The notes: generated by a model from the sequence alone, not told the origin. Positions 24,440 to 32,997 are shown, numbered from the stretch's first letter. The stretch is DNA of 64,000 nucleotides from Kutzneria viridogrisea (GCA_014138725.1 JACJID010000001.1:620001-684000), one strand, 5' to 3'. Program-made: numbers and translations.

Positions 24440-25993
24440 ATGTCTGAGACTCCGCAGAACGAAGAACAGTACTCGCGGCGGGCGCTGTTCAGGGTGGGTG
24501 CCATGGGCGGCGCGCTCGCCACCGCCGGTGCACTGCTCCCCGGTGTCGCGGCGGCCGCGCCCAGCACCGGGGCGGGCGCCGCCGGCCTGCGACTGCGACC
24601 GCTCGGACGGCACCTGGCCTACGGCGAGGACCCGTCCAGGCAGGTCGTGATCTCCTGGCAGGAACTGGGCGCGGTGACCGGGCCGTACGTCCGGATCGCG
24701 ACCGCCTCGGGGACCTTCGGCCTACCGATCGCCGCCGAGGCGCGCACGCTGAACAGCGAGCTCGCGTGGCAGGACTCCGAACACGACTTCCCGCCGCACG
24801 CGCCGGCCACCATGAGCCAGTACTACCTGCACGTGCGGCTCAACGACCTGGCGCCCAACACCACGTACCACTACGTCGTGGGCCACCAGGGCTACGACCC
24901 CACCACCAGCGGACGCCCCGGCGAGATCGCCAGCTTCCGCACCGCCCCGGCCGCCGGGAGCACCGGGGCGTTCACCTTCACCGCCTTCGGCGACCAGGGC
25001 GTCGGCTACAACGCGCGCCGGGCCAACAGCCTGGTCGCGGATCTCGCTCCGGCCTTCAACCTCGCCCTGGGCAACCTGAGCTACGCCATCACCTCGGGCA
25101 CCGCCAACGCCGAAGGTGGGCACACCGACACCGACAAGTACGACGCCGGGAGGTGGGACTCCTACTTCTCGCAGAACGAGATCGTTGCCGCCGGGACCCC
25201 GTGGATGATCGCACTCGGCAACCGCGAGATGGAGGACCGGTACTCCCCGAACGGCTACGGCGGGACCAAGGCGAGGTTCACCATGCCGGACAACGCGTGG
25301 AGCGGCGCCACCGGCATCTACTCGTGGCGGTACCAGAACGTCGGGCTGCTTTGCTTGGACGGCAACGACATCTGCTACCGCAACACCGGCAACTACGACT
25401 ACACCAAGGGCCAGCAGCTCAAGTGGATGGACACCCAGCTCGGCAAGTTCCGAGGTGATCCCACGATCGACTTCATCGTGGTCTACCTCCACCACGCCCC
25501 GTACTCCACCGCCGACGCAGGCGGAGCCGAGAGCATCGCCCAGCAGAAGTGGGCCCCGCTGTTCGACAAGCACAAGGTCGACCTGGTGCTCAATGCGCAC
25601 AATCGCCTCTACGAACGCACCGACCCGATCCGTGCGGGCAAGGGCACCAAACAGGTGAAGCCCCGGGGATCGGTCACCCCCGCCCTGGACGGCACCACCT
25701 ACATCACGGTCGGCGGCGGTGGCCAAGGCCTCGACACGTTCTACAAGAACGCCCCGGAGAGCTACCTGGACCACGAGAGCAGCAGCGGTTCCCCGACGAT
25801 GAAGTGCTTCAAGAAGAACAGCACGAGTCACACGGACACCGCGGTCACCTGGTCCCGAGTGCGCTACCGGGGCTATGGCCTGGTAGCGGTCGACGTCGCT
25901 CCGGCGGCGAACGGCTCTGCCGCCCAGATGACGGTGCGCGCGCTCGCCGAGGACGGCACGCTGATCGACGAGATCACCGTGCGCCGCGCCTGA
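24440..25993 (+). CDS. Tandem paralog of the purple acid phosphatase with lost metal ligands
   Basis: 517 aa, Tat signal SRRALFRVGAMGGALATAG, same architecture as its upstream neighbour and closely similar throughout. Motif I (FGDQG) and motif IV (VYLHHAPYS) are intact. Motif II reads LGNLSYAI instead of GDxxY (bridging Asp to Asn), motif III reads GNREME instead of GNHE (His to Arg), and motif V reads NAHNRLYERT instead of GHNH (Gly to Ala, last His to Arg). Loss of the bridging Asp and of a His ligand should abolish two-metal catalysis. The frame is intact and the protein conserved, so it is more a pseudoenzyme than a pseudogene: perhaps a binding protein or a partner of the active paralog. 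Confidence 0.85.
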   Translation: MSETPQNEEQYSRRALFRVGAMGGALATAGALLPGVAAAAPSTGAGAAGLRLRPLGRHLAYGEDPSRQVVISWQELGAVTGPYVRIATASGTFGLPIAAEARTLNSELAWQDSEHDFPPHAPATMSQYYLHVRLNDLAPNTTYHYVVGHQGYDPTTSGRPGEIASFRTAPAAGSTGAFTFTAFGDQGVGYNARRANSLVADLAPAFNLALGNLSYAITSGTANAEGGHTDTDKYDAGRWDSYFSQNEIVAAGTPWMIALGNREMEDRYSPNGYGGTKARFTMPDNAWSGATGIYSWRYQNVGLLCLDGNDICYRNTGNYDYTKGQQLKWMDTQLGKFRGDPTIDFIVVYLHHAPYSTADAGGAESIAQQKWAPLFDKHKVDLVLNAHNRLYERTDPIRAGKGTKQVKPRGSVTPALDGTTYITVGGGGQGLDTFYKNAPESYLDHESSSGSPTMKCFKKNSTSHTDTAVTWSRVRYRGYGLVAVDVAPAANGSAAQMTVRALAEDGTLIDEITVRRA

Positions 25994-26366
25994 ACAGCGT
26001 GACTCCGGCCGGATCCGTCTCGAGCTCGGGTGAGGTCACCGACACCGTCACGATGACCCGCCGGTACTTCGGCAGCACCCGACAGGCGTACTACAACTGG
26101 CTGCGGCGGTACCGCTCGCACCGGCCTGGTCGCTACTGCGTCGCAGCGGCCAGGCCAACACCGCCTCCACTGATCCTGACTACGTCCTGCGCGATCCAGC
26201 ACCGCAGCGACTGGACTCACTCTGACTGTAGTAACTCGGGACGATGTTGAGGGTGTGTCGGCTTGAACGTGGGGAGGACCTTCAGACGGAGTGGGTGTGC
26301 CTGACACGGTACGCACGCCAAGCCCACGTGTCGTGTCGGAAGCCAGAGCCACTTCACATGAACTTA
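25994..26366. other. Mobile-element scar upstream of the IS
   Basis: 373 bp between the second phosphatase and the IS5-like element. It holds a short transposase helix-turn-helix remnant (26035-26120, listed separately). The rest shows no gene. The 5' half of the LapA-like gene that survives to the right of the element is not found here. Confidence 0.4.
26035..26120 (+). pseudogene. Transposase/integrase helix-turn-helix fragment
   Basis: The frame reads VTMTRRYFGSTRQAYYNWLR, the pattern of the first helix-turn-helix of IS481/IS3-type transposases (A-R-x-G-[VI]-S-R-Q-T-x-Y-x-W-L-R-R-Y). Only about 28 codons remain and no DDE domain follows. It marks an older insertion beside the IS5-like element. 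Confidence 0.4.
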
Positions 26367-27332
26367 GAGATTCCGCGGGTAGAGGACGAGGCGTCATGGT
26401 CGGCGGGCTGGCCGTGTGTCCCAGCGTTGGCTGGTCCAGGCTTCGCGGATGAGGCGTCGGATCACGATGATCGCGGTCATCAACGCGAGCAGTGCGTTGA
26501 TGACGACCGCTCGACGTTCCGTGCAGGACAGGGTGAAGTTGAAGCCGCGGCTGTACCAGGAGTTGGTGCGCTCGACGACCCAGCGGCGAGTGTGGTTGAT
26601 CGGGATCACGACGCCCTTGGGCTGGATCCGCCACTCGCAGCCGAGCTCGGTCAGCAGTTTGCGGGTGACCGTGGAGTCGTAGCCCGCGTCAAGGTGCACC
26701 GTGATCTGATCAGGCAACGCGAGCTCGAAACGCCCGAGCTTCGCTAGTGTCGGGCGCAGGAACGGGGAGTCGTGCCGGTTCGCGCCGGTCACGACACAGC
26801 CCAGCGGGATCCCGCGTCCGTCGGTCATCCGCGACCACTTGATCCCGAGTTTTCCCCGGTCAATCGGTGATTTCCCGGCGACCTCGCCACCGCAGGGCGC
26901 TTTGGTGATCTGCCCGTCGACGGTGATGTCGGCCAGGTCCAGGCCCATGACACGGTCGTAGGTCTCCAACACGATCTGCTCCAGCCCTGCGAAGACACCG
27001 GCCGCGATCCACTCGTTGCGTCGGGTTCTCATCGTGGTTGCCGAGCACGATTGATCGGCGTGCTTCTCGTACGAGCCGCCGAAGACGAGTTTCGCGACGA
27101 GCTTTCGAACACGATCCGGTCCGGGATCCGTGGGTTGTGACAGCCCCACGGATGTGTCTCGAGATGCGGTGGCAGGAGGGCCTCGAACTGGACCCACAAG
27201 GGCTCGATCGCCCATGCTTCGACGGCGGGCACCGGTGCTCCGTTGTCAGATGTAGAGATGTAGGAGTCCCACATCAAACCGGATCCCGGTGCCCGCGTCA
27301 CATCAGCCTGACGCCCCTACCCGCGAAATCTC
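26367..27332 (-). mobile_element. IS5-family-like insertion sequence, 966 bp
   Basis: Terminal inverted repeats GAGATTCCGCGGGTAGAGG (26367-26385) and, read inwards from the other end, GAGATTTCGCGGGTAGGGG (27332-27314) match at 17 of 19 positions. Both ends are flanked by TTA (26364-26366 and 27333-27335), a 3-bp target duplication. The only gene is a transposase on the minus strand, broken by a frameshift. The right end lies at a LapA-like remnant. Confidence 0.85.
26394..27274 (-). pseudogene. IS5-family transposase, frameshifted
   Basis: A DDE transposase of ~290 aa when the frame is restored. Catalytic residues are visible: Asp in DITVDGQITKAPCGG, Asp in HLDAGYDST and Glu in RRWVVERTNSW, with GANRHDSPFLRPTL between. 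The N-terminal part (EPLWVQFEALLPPHLE, then NPRIPDRIVFE) is in another frame. The shift is near 27105, where one base is missing between VFE and KLVAKLVFGGSYEKHAD. The element therefore cannot make full transposase unless by programmed frameshifting; no classical slippery heptamer was noticed at the site, so simple mutation is more likely. Confidence 0.8.
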
Positions 27333-27566
27333 TTACCAATTGACCAAACTCAGGAGCAGTCGGTGGACGTCAGCTACTTCGGTGCCCACGGGCACGTTCC
27401 ACTGCGCGTGGCCCTGCTGCTGGCCGCGGTGGCGGGCATCCTGCTCACCGCGCTGGCGGGCAGCGCGCGGATCATGCAGTTGCGCGCGACCGCCCGCAAG
27501 CACCGCCGGGCCGACCGCAGGGCTGTGAAGGCCGAGGCCAAGGACTCGTCGAAGGCCCGGCGGTAG
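27333..27566 (+). pseudogene. LapA-like membrane protein, 5' part lost at the IS
   Basis: From the IS target site onwards the frame reads IDQTQEQSVDVSYFGAHGHV then PLRVALLLAAVAGILLTALA and a basic tail. This matches the second half of LapA/DUF1049 proteins, in which a first membrane helix runs into F-I-x-Q-N-T-Q-x-V-x-V-S-F-F-G. The first helix is absent: the IS end lies exactly upstream, and the left flank of the IS does not carry it either, so insertion was followed by deletion. A GTG at 27363 with AGGAG 6 nt before it could still give a 67-aa single-helix protein. Normal LapA-like role: membrane/envelope assembly, poorly known in actinobacteria. Confidence 0.6.
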
Positions 27567-27572
27567 CCCGGA

Positions 27573-28583
27573 CTATCGGGAGCCCGCCACAGGGTGCGGC
27601 TTGTAGAAGGACTCCGCCAGGTAGGCGGCCTCGTGCGGCTGGTAGGGCTCCTCCAAGTAGGCGGCCTCGTCTTCGTCGAGTTCGACGTCCACCGCGGCGA
27701 CCGCGTCGGCCAGCTGGGCCGGCTTGGTGACCCCGACGATGGGCGAGGTCACCGCCGGGTTGCGCATGACCCAGGCCAGGGCGACCTGGGCCGGGGACAG
27801 ACCCCGCTTGCCCGCGATCTCGTGGACGCGCTCGGCCACTGCCTGGTCCTCGTCGCGGTAGAGGATCTTGCCACCCTCGTCGGTCTCGGCACGCGCCGTG
27901 GCGGTGTCCCGGGCCCGCGTCAGCCTGCCCCGCGCCAGCGGGCTCCATGGGATCACGCCGATGCCCTGGTCGGCGCAGAGCGGAAGCATCTCCCGCTCTA
28001 CTTCTCGGTGGATGAGGTTGTAGTGGTCCTGCATCGACACGAACCGGGTCCAGCCGTTCAGGTCAGCCAGGTACAGGGCCTTGGCGAACTGCCAGGCGTG
28101 CATGGAAGAGGCTCCGATGTAGCGGACCTTCCCGGACTTGACCGCGTCGTGCAGCGCCTCGAGGGTTTCCTCGATCGGGGTGTCGTAGTCCCAGCGGTGG
28201 ATCTGGTACAGGTCGATGTAGTCGGTCCCCAGTCGCTTCAGGGAGGCGTCGAGCTCGGCGAAGATCGCCTTGCGGGACAGCCCGGCGCCGTTCGGGCCGG
28301 GGCGCATCCGCATCCAGACCTTGGTGGAGAGAACGACCTCCTCGCGCCGGGTGAAGTCCTTGACCGCCTGGCCGACGATCTCTTCGCTGCTTCCGGCGCT
28401 GTACCCATTGGCCGTGTCGAGGAAGTTGACGCCGCCATCGAGGGCCTGCTTGATGATGTCCCGGCTGGCGTCCGCGCCCAGCGACCAGGGCTCGCCGCCC
28501 CGGTCCGGCTCGCCGAAGCTCATGCAGCCGAGCGTGATGGCGGAGACTTCCAGTCCGGTCGTTCCGAGTTTGATGTATCGCAT
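27573..28583 (-). CDS. Aldo/keto reductase (YajO/Tas-like, potassium-channel-beta-like class)
   Basis: 336 aa. Complete barrel: GTTGLEVSAITLGCMSFG at the start, Asp/Tyr in FLDTANGYSAGSSEE, Lys in VVLSTKVWMRM, His in DLYQIHRWDYDTP, NADPH-binding end VITPLARGRL-like segment (IPWSPLARGRLTR) and SPIVGVTKPAQL. It reduces aldehydes with NADPH and is likely part of an electrophile or oxidative-stress response. ATG at 28583 chosen because the frame before it covers the promoter palindrome. A promoter with 19-bp spacer and a MerR-type palindrome lies just upstream. Ends 6 nt from the convergent LapA remnant. Confidence 0.9.
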   Translation of the reverse strand: MRYIKLGTTGLEVSAITLGCMSFGEPDRGGEPWSLGADASRDIIKQALDGGVNFLDTANGYSAGSSEEIVGQAVKDFTRREEVVLSTKVWMRMRPGPNGAGLSRKAIFAELDASLKRLGTDYIDLYQIHRWDYDTPIEETLEALHDAVKSGKVRYIGASSMHAWQFAKALYLADLNGWTRFVSMQDHYNLIHREVEREMLPLCADQGIGVIPWSPLARGRLTRARDTATARAETDEGGKILYRDEDQAVAERVHEIAGKRGLSPAQVALAWVMRNPAVTSPIVGVTKPAQLADAVAAVDVELDEDEAAYLEEPYQPHEAAYLAESFYKPHPVAGSR

Positions 28584-28590
28584 GCTTCCG

Positions 28591-28621
28591 AACCTAGGAG
28601 TTGGAGTGCGCTCCAACGCAA
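28591..28621 (-). promoter_or_regulatory. MerR-type promoter of the aldo/keto reductase gene
   Basis: On the minus strand: -35 TTGCGT (28621-28616), a 19-bp spacer, -10 TAGGTT (28596-28591). The overlong spacer is filled by the palindrome GTTGGAGTGCGCTCCAAC (28600-28617, 7-bp perfect arms). A 19-bp spacer with a centred palindrome is the hallmark of MerR-family activation by DNA twisting. No merR-like gene is present in the window. Confidence 0.75.
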
Positions 28622-28821
28622 TACGTCTCGGTCTGGAATTCGGAGGCGTGGGGCATGTGTGCCCTGTCAGGTTTCGACCGTTTCGGCGGGAGTACCAGAG
28701 AACCCAGTGGTAGCGAGTAACAAACTGTCAATTCTCGGCCGAGCGCGTGGGGCACTACTCAGCCCCCCGACGGCAAACCGCCCTCGCGGGTCCGTCGCCA
28801 CGACCGATCATCGCTCGACCA

Positions 28822-28895
28822 CTAAGAGATTCCGCGGGGCCGGGCGGCGGTATCGCGGCGCTCGCGACGGCGCCCCTACCCGCGGGATCTCTTAG
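28822..28895. repeat. Miniature inverted-repeat element related to the IS5-like element
   Basis: CTAAGAGATTCCGCGGG at 28822-28838 and its inverted partner at 28879-28895 match at 16 of 17 positions. The ends and the internal CGCCCCTACCCGCG are nearly identical to the ends of the IS at 26367-27332. The core between the repeats is only 40 bp and non-coding. It looks like a MITE mobilised by that transposase, or a deletion derivative. The other ~400 bp between 28622 and 29102 show nothing recognisable. Confidence 0.7.
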
Positions 28896-29102
28896 CCACC
28901 GGGCCCTCGCCACGAGGCACCTGGTGACGTCCACCGAGGCCGTCGACCGCCTGCGCTTGTGTGGAAGCGCCCCGTACGGAGACCACCTGCGGCCGGACGG
29001 ATGGACACCCCGTTTGTGGCGGGGGACAACTGCCACGCTGGCGTGGCCTCGTTGCAACGTGACGGACCACCGTTCGCGCGGGGACGACCCACTGAGTAGT
29101 GA

Positions 29103-31052
29103 TCATGTCGGGGTCGTGGGCGGCATGAGCCAGCGGTCGAACCAGGCACGGGTGCGGCGGAGCAGGTCGAGCTGGTGGTTGCGTTCCCGGAAGGAGTGGT
29201 TCTCCCTGGGGTACACGACGTACTCGTGCTCGACGCCGAACCTGCGCAGTGCGCGGTGGAAGTATTCGGCCTGGGACAGCGGCACGTTGGTGTCCTCCGC
29301 CCCATGCACGATCAACACGGGGGTGCGGATCGCTGAGGCGTAGGAGATCGGGCTGAGTTGGTCGTGCCGATGCGGACCGGTGCCCTCCCACCCCGCACTC
29401 CCCCCGAGTGCGGTCTCGAACACTCCCCACTCGCCGGTCGCGGCCAGCATGCCCCAGTCACTGATCCCCGCCCCCATCATCGCGGCGGCGAACCGGTCGG
29501 TGTGCCCGACGGCCCACGCGGCCAGGAAACCGCCGTGGCTCCAGCCCCCGATGCCCAACCGATCGGGATCGGCGACTCCCTCGGCGACGAGCTGGTCGAT
29601 CCCGGTCAGGATGTCGGTCCACTCCTGCTGGCCGACCGCGCCCGCGACGCTGGCGGCGAAGTCGTGGCCACGGCCCTGACCGCCGCGGGGATTGGGCAGG
29701 AAGACCGCGTACCCGGCGTGGGCCAGCCACTGCCCGGAGGGCGCCCAACGCAGCATGAACTGGTCGGCATACCGGTCGTACGGACCGCCGTGGGCCAGTG
29801 TCACCAGCGGAAACGGGCCGTCGCCCCGGGAGCGGCCCGGCGGCAGGACCAGCACTCCATCCAGCGCCAACCCATCAGACGCCCGGTAGGACAGGCGTTG
29901 TTGGGTACCCCAGACGATTGCGCGGAGTTCGGGTCGGGCCTCGGTCAGCCGAGTGAACGAGCCGCTGGCCGGGCTTACGCACACATCCTCTGGTTCCTCG
30001 GATCTGCTCACGACAGCCGCGACCACCGCGCCGTCCCGATCCGTGGTGAGGTGTTTGACCAGGCCGGTGTGCCGTGAGATCTCCACCAGCCGCAGTTCGT
30101 CCGGGGCCAGCCGGTGGATCGTGGTGTCCAGGCCGTCGGCGACCACCGCGAGCGGCGTGCCCCCGTCGACCTGGGCCAGTTCCGCCGGGCACCACGGCAT
30201 CCCGGCGGTGATGTTGCGGTGTACTCCGGCCTGCCCGCTCTCGGGTACCGCGAGGTCGAACACGGCGGTACCGGCTTGTAGGCCGGGCGGGGTCAGCGCC
30301 AGGTACGCCAGGTGCCAGCCCTTGCTGTGCCACCACACCAGGGAGTGTGCGTCCACTGCGGCAGGACCGAGGTCGCGGGCCAGGCCGGTGTCTGGGTCCA
30401 GCAGGTGCAGCGCTGTGTCGAGCAGGCCGGGGTCGAGCTCAGGGCTCGACCAGGTGAGTACCGCCAGTGGGCCACCGTCGGGGCGCTGGACCACCTCGGC
30501 CACGTGCCGATCGTCGAACAGGGCCGGGGTGCGGATCTGCCGGGTTCGCAGGTCCAGTAGCCGCAGCCGGGCCGGAGGGGTATGACCGCGCACGTGGGCG
30601 TCATCGCGGTCATCGCCCCGTTCGACGTCCTGATCGGCCGGTTCGTCGGGGGCGATGACCGCGACCAGCGCGGGATTGGTCAGGGGACGGTGAGCGTGGA
30701 TCGTGCTCCGCCAGGCGGTCAGGACCCGCGGGGAGCCACCGGTGCGCTCGATCTGGTGCAACTGTGCCGTGCCCGGCGTGGACCAATCCGACAGAAAGAA
30801 GATCGACTCGGAGTCGGGGGACCATCGCGGACAGGACAGGTGCGCTGCCGGGATGTCCAGTTGGCGCGGCGACACACTGCCATCGGCAGCGGCCAGCCAC
30901 AGTTGGCTCGACGGGTGCTCGCCTGCCTGCCCCACCGTCGCCAGCAGGTACACCACCCACCGGCCGTCCGGGGACAACACTGGCGAGTACGGCACACGAC
31001 CATCGACCACCAATTCGGCCGTCAACTCCGACCCCACTCGGTTCACGCGCAT
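29103..31052 (-). CDS. S9-family prolyl oligopeptidase/acylaminoacyl peptidase
   Basis: 649 aa. The N-terminal ~380 residues are a beta-propeller with repeated strands such as YSPVLSPDGRWVVYLLAT and CPRWSPDSESIFFLSDW. The C-terminal alpha/beta hydrolase holds the nucleophile in GGWSHGGFLAAW, Asp in VHGAEDTNVPLSQ and His in YPRENHSF. Such cytosolic peptidases cleave short or N-acylated peptides. There is no signal peptide. ATG at 31052 was used (GTG at 31046, with GGGGG 6 nt ahead, is equally good); the open frame upstream lacks protein character. It stands alone. Confidence 0.88.
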   Translation of the reverse strand: MRVNRVGSELTAELVVDGRVPYSPVLSPDGRWVVYLLATVGQAGEHPSSQLWLAAADGSVSPRQLDIPAAHLSCPRWSPDSESIFFLSDWSTPGTAQLHQIERTGGSPRVLTAWRSTIHAHRPLTNPALVAVIAPDEPADQDVERGDDRDDAHVRGHTPPARLRLLDLRTRQIRTPALFDDRHVAEVVQRPDGGPLAVLTWSSPELDPGLLDTALHLLDPDTGLARDLGPAAVDAHSLVWWHSKGWHLAYLALTPPGLQAGTAVFDLAVPESGQAGVHRNITAGMPWCPAELAQVDGGTPLAVVADGLDTTIHRLAPDELRLVEISRHTGLVKHLTTDRDGAVVAAVVSRSEEPEDVCVSPASGSFTRLTEARPELRAIVWGTQQRLSYRASDGLALDGVLVLPPGRSRGDGPFPLVTLAHGGPYDRYADQFMLRWAPSGQWLAHAGYAVFLPNPRGGQGRGHDFAASVAGAVGQQEWTDILTGIDQLVAEGVADPDRLGIGGWSHGGFLAAWAVGHTDRFAAAMMGAGISDWGMLAATGEWGVFETALGGSAGWEGTGPHRHDQLSPISYASAIRTPVLIVHGAEDTNVPLSQAEYFHRALRRFGVEHEYVVYPRENHSFRERNHQLDLLRRTRAWFDRWLMPPTTPT

Positions 31053-31566
31053 CCCCCGCTCAGCAGAACCCCAGCGTTCCCTCGAACATTTGATCAGATG
31101 ACGCACCCCGTGACCACCGAACGACCGCTTCTGCTCGTCATCGAACGGGTTTGGGGGACGGGCTTGAACATCGGCGACGGTGGCCAGCGATGTGGGAACC
31201 CAGGAGGTGACTCCTGCAAGGCTTCGTTTGCGGACTGCGAAACCGATCTCATACGTTCGGCCTACGCATTCGTCCATCAGTGCACGTGCCACCGACCCGA
31301 TTCACGGACTGTAGTCCATGTCGCTGAATGCGCCGAGGAGCTCTCGAACATCCACTACTTGTCGTGATCGCAGGCTAGTGTCGCGGCGCATCTCGTTTCC
31401 GCCAGGTGGGTAACCGAGGCCGCCGCACTGGCTGCTCGTCAGCCTTCTTCTTGCCGTGCCATAGTGACTAAGACCCCCATCTCCGCAGCGACGGTGGGTC
31501 CTCACTCCGACCGTTCCGGCCATAGCCGGACTTTGGCCATTCCGGTCAATCGACAGGGAGTACGGC

Positions 31567-32082
31567 ATGACAACGCCAATTGTGAAAAAGCCGCCAAGGT
31601 ACGATCCGGTGGCGTACATCAGGGAAGCACTGAGTCCGATCGCCAAGCAGCTCGCGCAAGACGTAGACGACCTGGTGTGGGTATACATCGAGGCCATCTC
31701 CACTGATCCTCAGGTCCACTTCCAGCCACTGGCGGTGGCCGCTGCGAAGGCGGAACTCCACAAGGAATTCAGCCTGACAGTCGTCCCCGGCGTCCTCTCG
31801 TTGCGGATCGCGGTGGACATTGACACTGGTGCGAACTGGAAGGCGTCCCTGACCGTGACGCCCACCGTCTTCGGCTTCGGACTGACACCCTCCAGCATTT
31901 CGCTCTCGAGCGAACAAAAGGAGATCACGATCCACCCTTCGATTGCGGTGGCTGGCGTGGACCTGACCCTGGGTCTCTACGGCTCCAACCTGTGCTTCGG
32001 AGTGTCGGGTAGGGCCTGGTACTGGGCGTTCGGAAAGCACTACAAGAGCTTCGACGCCAAGGACCTTTTCTGCATCCTGTAG
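31567..32082 (+). CDS. Hypothetical protein of unusual composition
   Basis: 171 aa, ATG preceded by CAGGGAG. A helical N-terminus (YIREALSPIAKQLAQDVDDL) is followed by a beta-rich part with LSLRIAVDIDTGANWKASLT, SSISLSSEQKEITIHPSIAV and GLYGSNLCFGVSGRAWYWAF. There is no signal peptide, no membrane helix and no recognised domain. Base and codon use are less GC-rich than in neighbouring genes, which suggests transfer. Terminator follows. A beta-sandwich or pore-like protein is conceivable but nothing proves it. Confidence 0.65.
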   Translation: MTTPIVKKPPRYDPVAYIREALSPIAKQLAQDVDDLVWVYIEAISTDPQVHFQPLAVAAAKAELHKEFSLTVVPGVLSLRIAVDIDTGANWKASLTVTPTVFGFGLTPSSISLSSEQKEITIHPSIAVAGVDLTLGLYGSNLCFGVSGRAWYWAFGKHYKSFDAKDLFCIL

Positions 32083-32159
32083 CCAGCAAGGTCCAGCTCA
32101 CTCTCCATGACCGGCGCAACAATTCTGTAAATACGACGAGCTTGGAGAGGTTTGACAGT

Positions 32160-32186
32160 CCCGCTCTGGCGTGTCGCCGGAGCGGG
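32160..32186 (+). terminator. Hairpin terminator between convergent genes
   Basis: CCCGCTCTGGCG (32160-32171) pairs with CGCCGGAGCGGG (32175-32186) with one G-U pair and a 3-nt loop. It lies between the hypothetical gene (plus) and the nitroreductase (minus) and can serve both. Confidence 0.7.
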
Positions 32187-32208
32187 TCCTGTTGGCTGGC
32201 TGGGGTGT

Positions 32209-32889
32209 TCAGGAGTGGAATCGCGTGGTTTCGCCGAGTTCGGCACGTGACACCCTGACGGTGTTGGCCGGAGCGGAGTTGTCGGCATAGCCGAAGGAAA
32301 TGCCGAGCAAGACCTTCCTGTCCTGGATGCCCAGTTCTGCGCGGATGGTCTCGGCGTAGAAGCTCAGCAATCCCTGTGGGCAGCTGGCTATGCCGTACGC
32401 GGTCATCGCCAGCATGAGCGTCTGCGCGTAGATGCCCACGTCGGCGGCGATGCGCACCTCCGCGTTGGGGGCGGTGAACAGCAGTGCGACGTGTGGAGCG
32501 CCGTAGAAGCGCAGGCTCTGGGCGTTGTAGGCATCGCGTGCGGCGTGGTCGTCGCGGCCTATCCCCACGGCCGAGTACAACCGTTCACCCGCGTGCTGGC
32601 GTCGTCGCTGGTAGGTGCCCTGGTAGAGGTCCTCGCTGTAGGGGAAGTCCAGGGAGAGGTCCTTGCGGGTGTGGGCGGCCACCAGCGCCTCGCCGAGGCG
32701 GTCACGGGCCGCGCCGCTGACCACCTCGACATGCCAGGGCTGGGTGTTGGAGTTGGAGGGAGCCGCGCTGGCCAGGGAAAAGACGGCCCGCAGTGTGTCC
32801 TCGGGTACGGGGTCGGGACGAAACGCGCGGGTGGCGCGTCGCCCACGGATCAGGTGTTCGGCGTATTCGGGCAGGTAGTCAGTGGTCAT
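32209..32889 (-). CDS. Nitroreductase-family FMN oxidoreductase
   Basis: 226 aa. FMN-binding residues are in RRATRAFRPDPVPEDTL and the ASAAPSNSNTQPWHVEVV segment; the C-terminal part has ADVGIYAQTLMLAMTAYGI and PQGLLSFYAE, then the phosphate-binding KVLLGISFGYADNS. It reduces nitroaromatics, quinones or similar with NAD(P)H. Divergent from a TetR repressor 108 bp away, with a perfect palindrome between them, so it is the likely target and is induced by an electrophile or nitro compound. Length is normal. Confidence 0.9.
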   Translation of the reverse strand: MTTDYLPEYAEHLIRGRRATRAFRPDPVPEDTLRAVFSLASAAPSNSNTQPWHVEVVSGAARDRLGEALVAAHTRKDLSLDFPYSEDLYQGTYQRRRQHAGERLYSAVGIGRDDHAARDAYNAQSLRFYGAPHVALLFTAPNAEVRIAADVGIYAQTLMLAMTAYGIASCPQGLLSFYAETIRAELGIQDRKVLLGISFGYADNSAPANTVRVSRAELGETTRFHS

Positions 32890-32917
32890 GGCCTCGTCCG
32901 TACAGTGTCAGGCTTCT

Positions 32918-32941
32918 TAGGTAAACGATTCCGTTTACCTA
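32918..32941. promoter_or_regulatory. TetR operator 1, perfect 24-bp palindrome
   Basis: Arms TAGGTAAACG (32918-32927) and CGTTTACCTA (32932-32941) around ATTC. It lies in the divergent region, about 30 bp from the nitroreductase start, where it would block that promoter. Confidence 0.85.
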
Positions 32942-32969
32942 GTGGTGGACTGTAGCGGATGACCGGGCA

Positions 32970-32992
32970 GAGGTAAACGGTGGCGTATACTC
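32970..32992 (+). promoter_or_regulatory. TetR operator 2 and leaderless promoter
   Basis: AGGTAAACG (32971-32979) repeats the half-site of operator 1; the partner half CGTATACTC is degenerate (6 of 9). It overlaps a good -10 box TATACT (32986-32991), which puts the transcription start at about 32998, the GTG of the repressor. Binding would give autorepression. Confidence 0.6.
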
Positions 32993-32997
32993 AAGGT

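Noticed and set aside
27105..27105. Programmed -1 frameshift in the IS transposase
   Set aside because: No slippery heptamer was recognised and IS5 transposases are normally single-frame; a simple one-base deletion explains it better.
27594..28895. 433-codon plus-strand frame opposite the aldo/keto reductase
   Set aside because: Runs through the reductase, its promoter and the MITE; no ribosome-binding site or domain.
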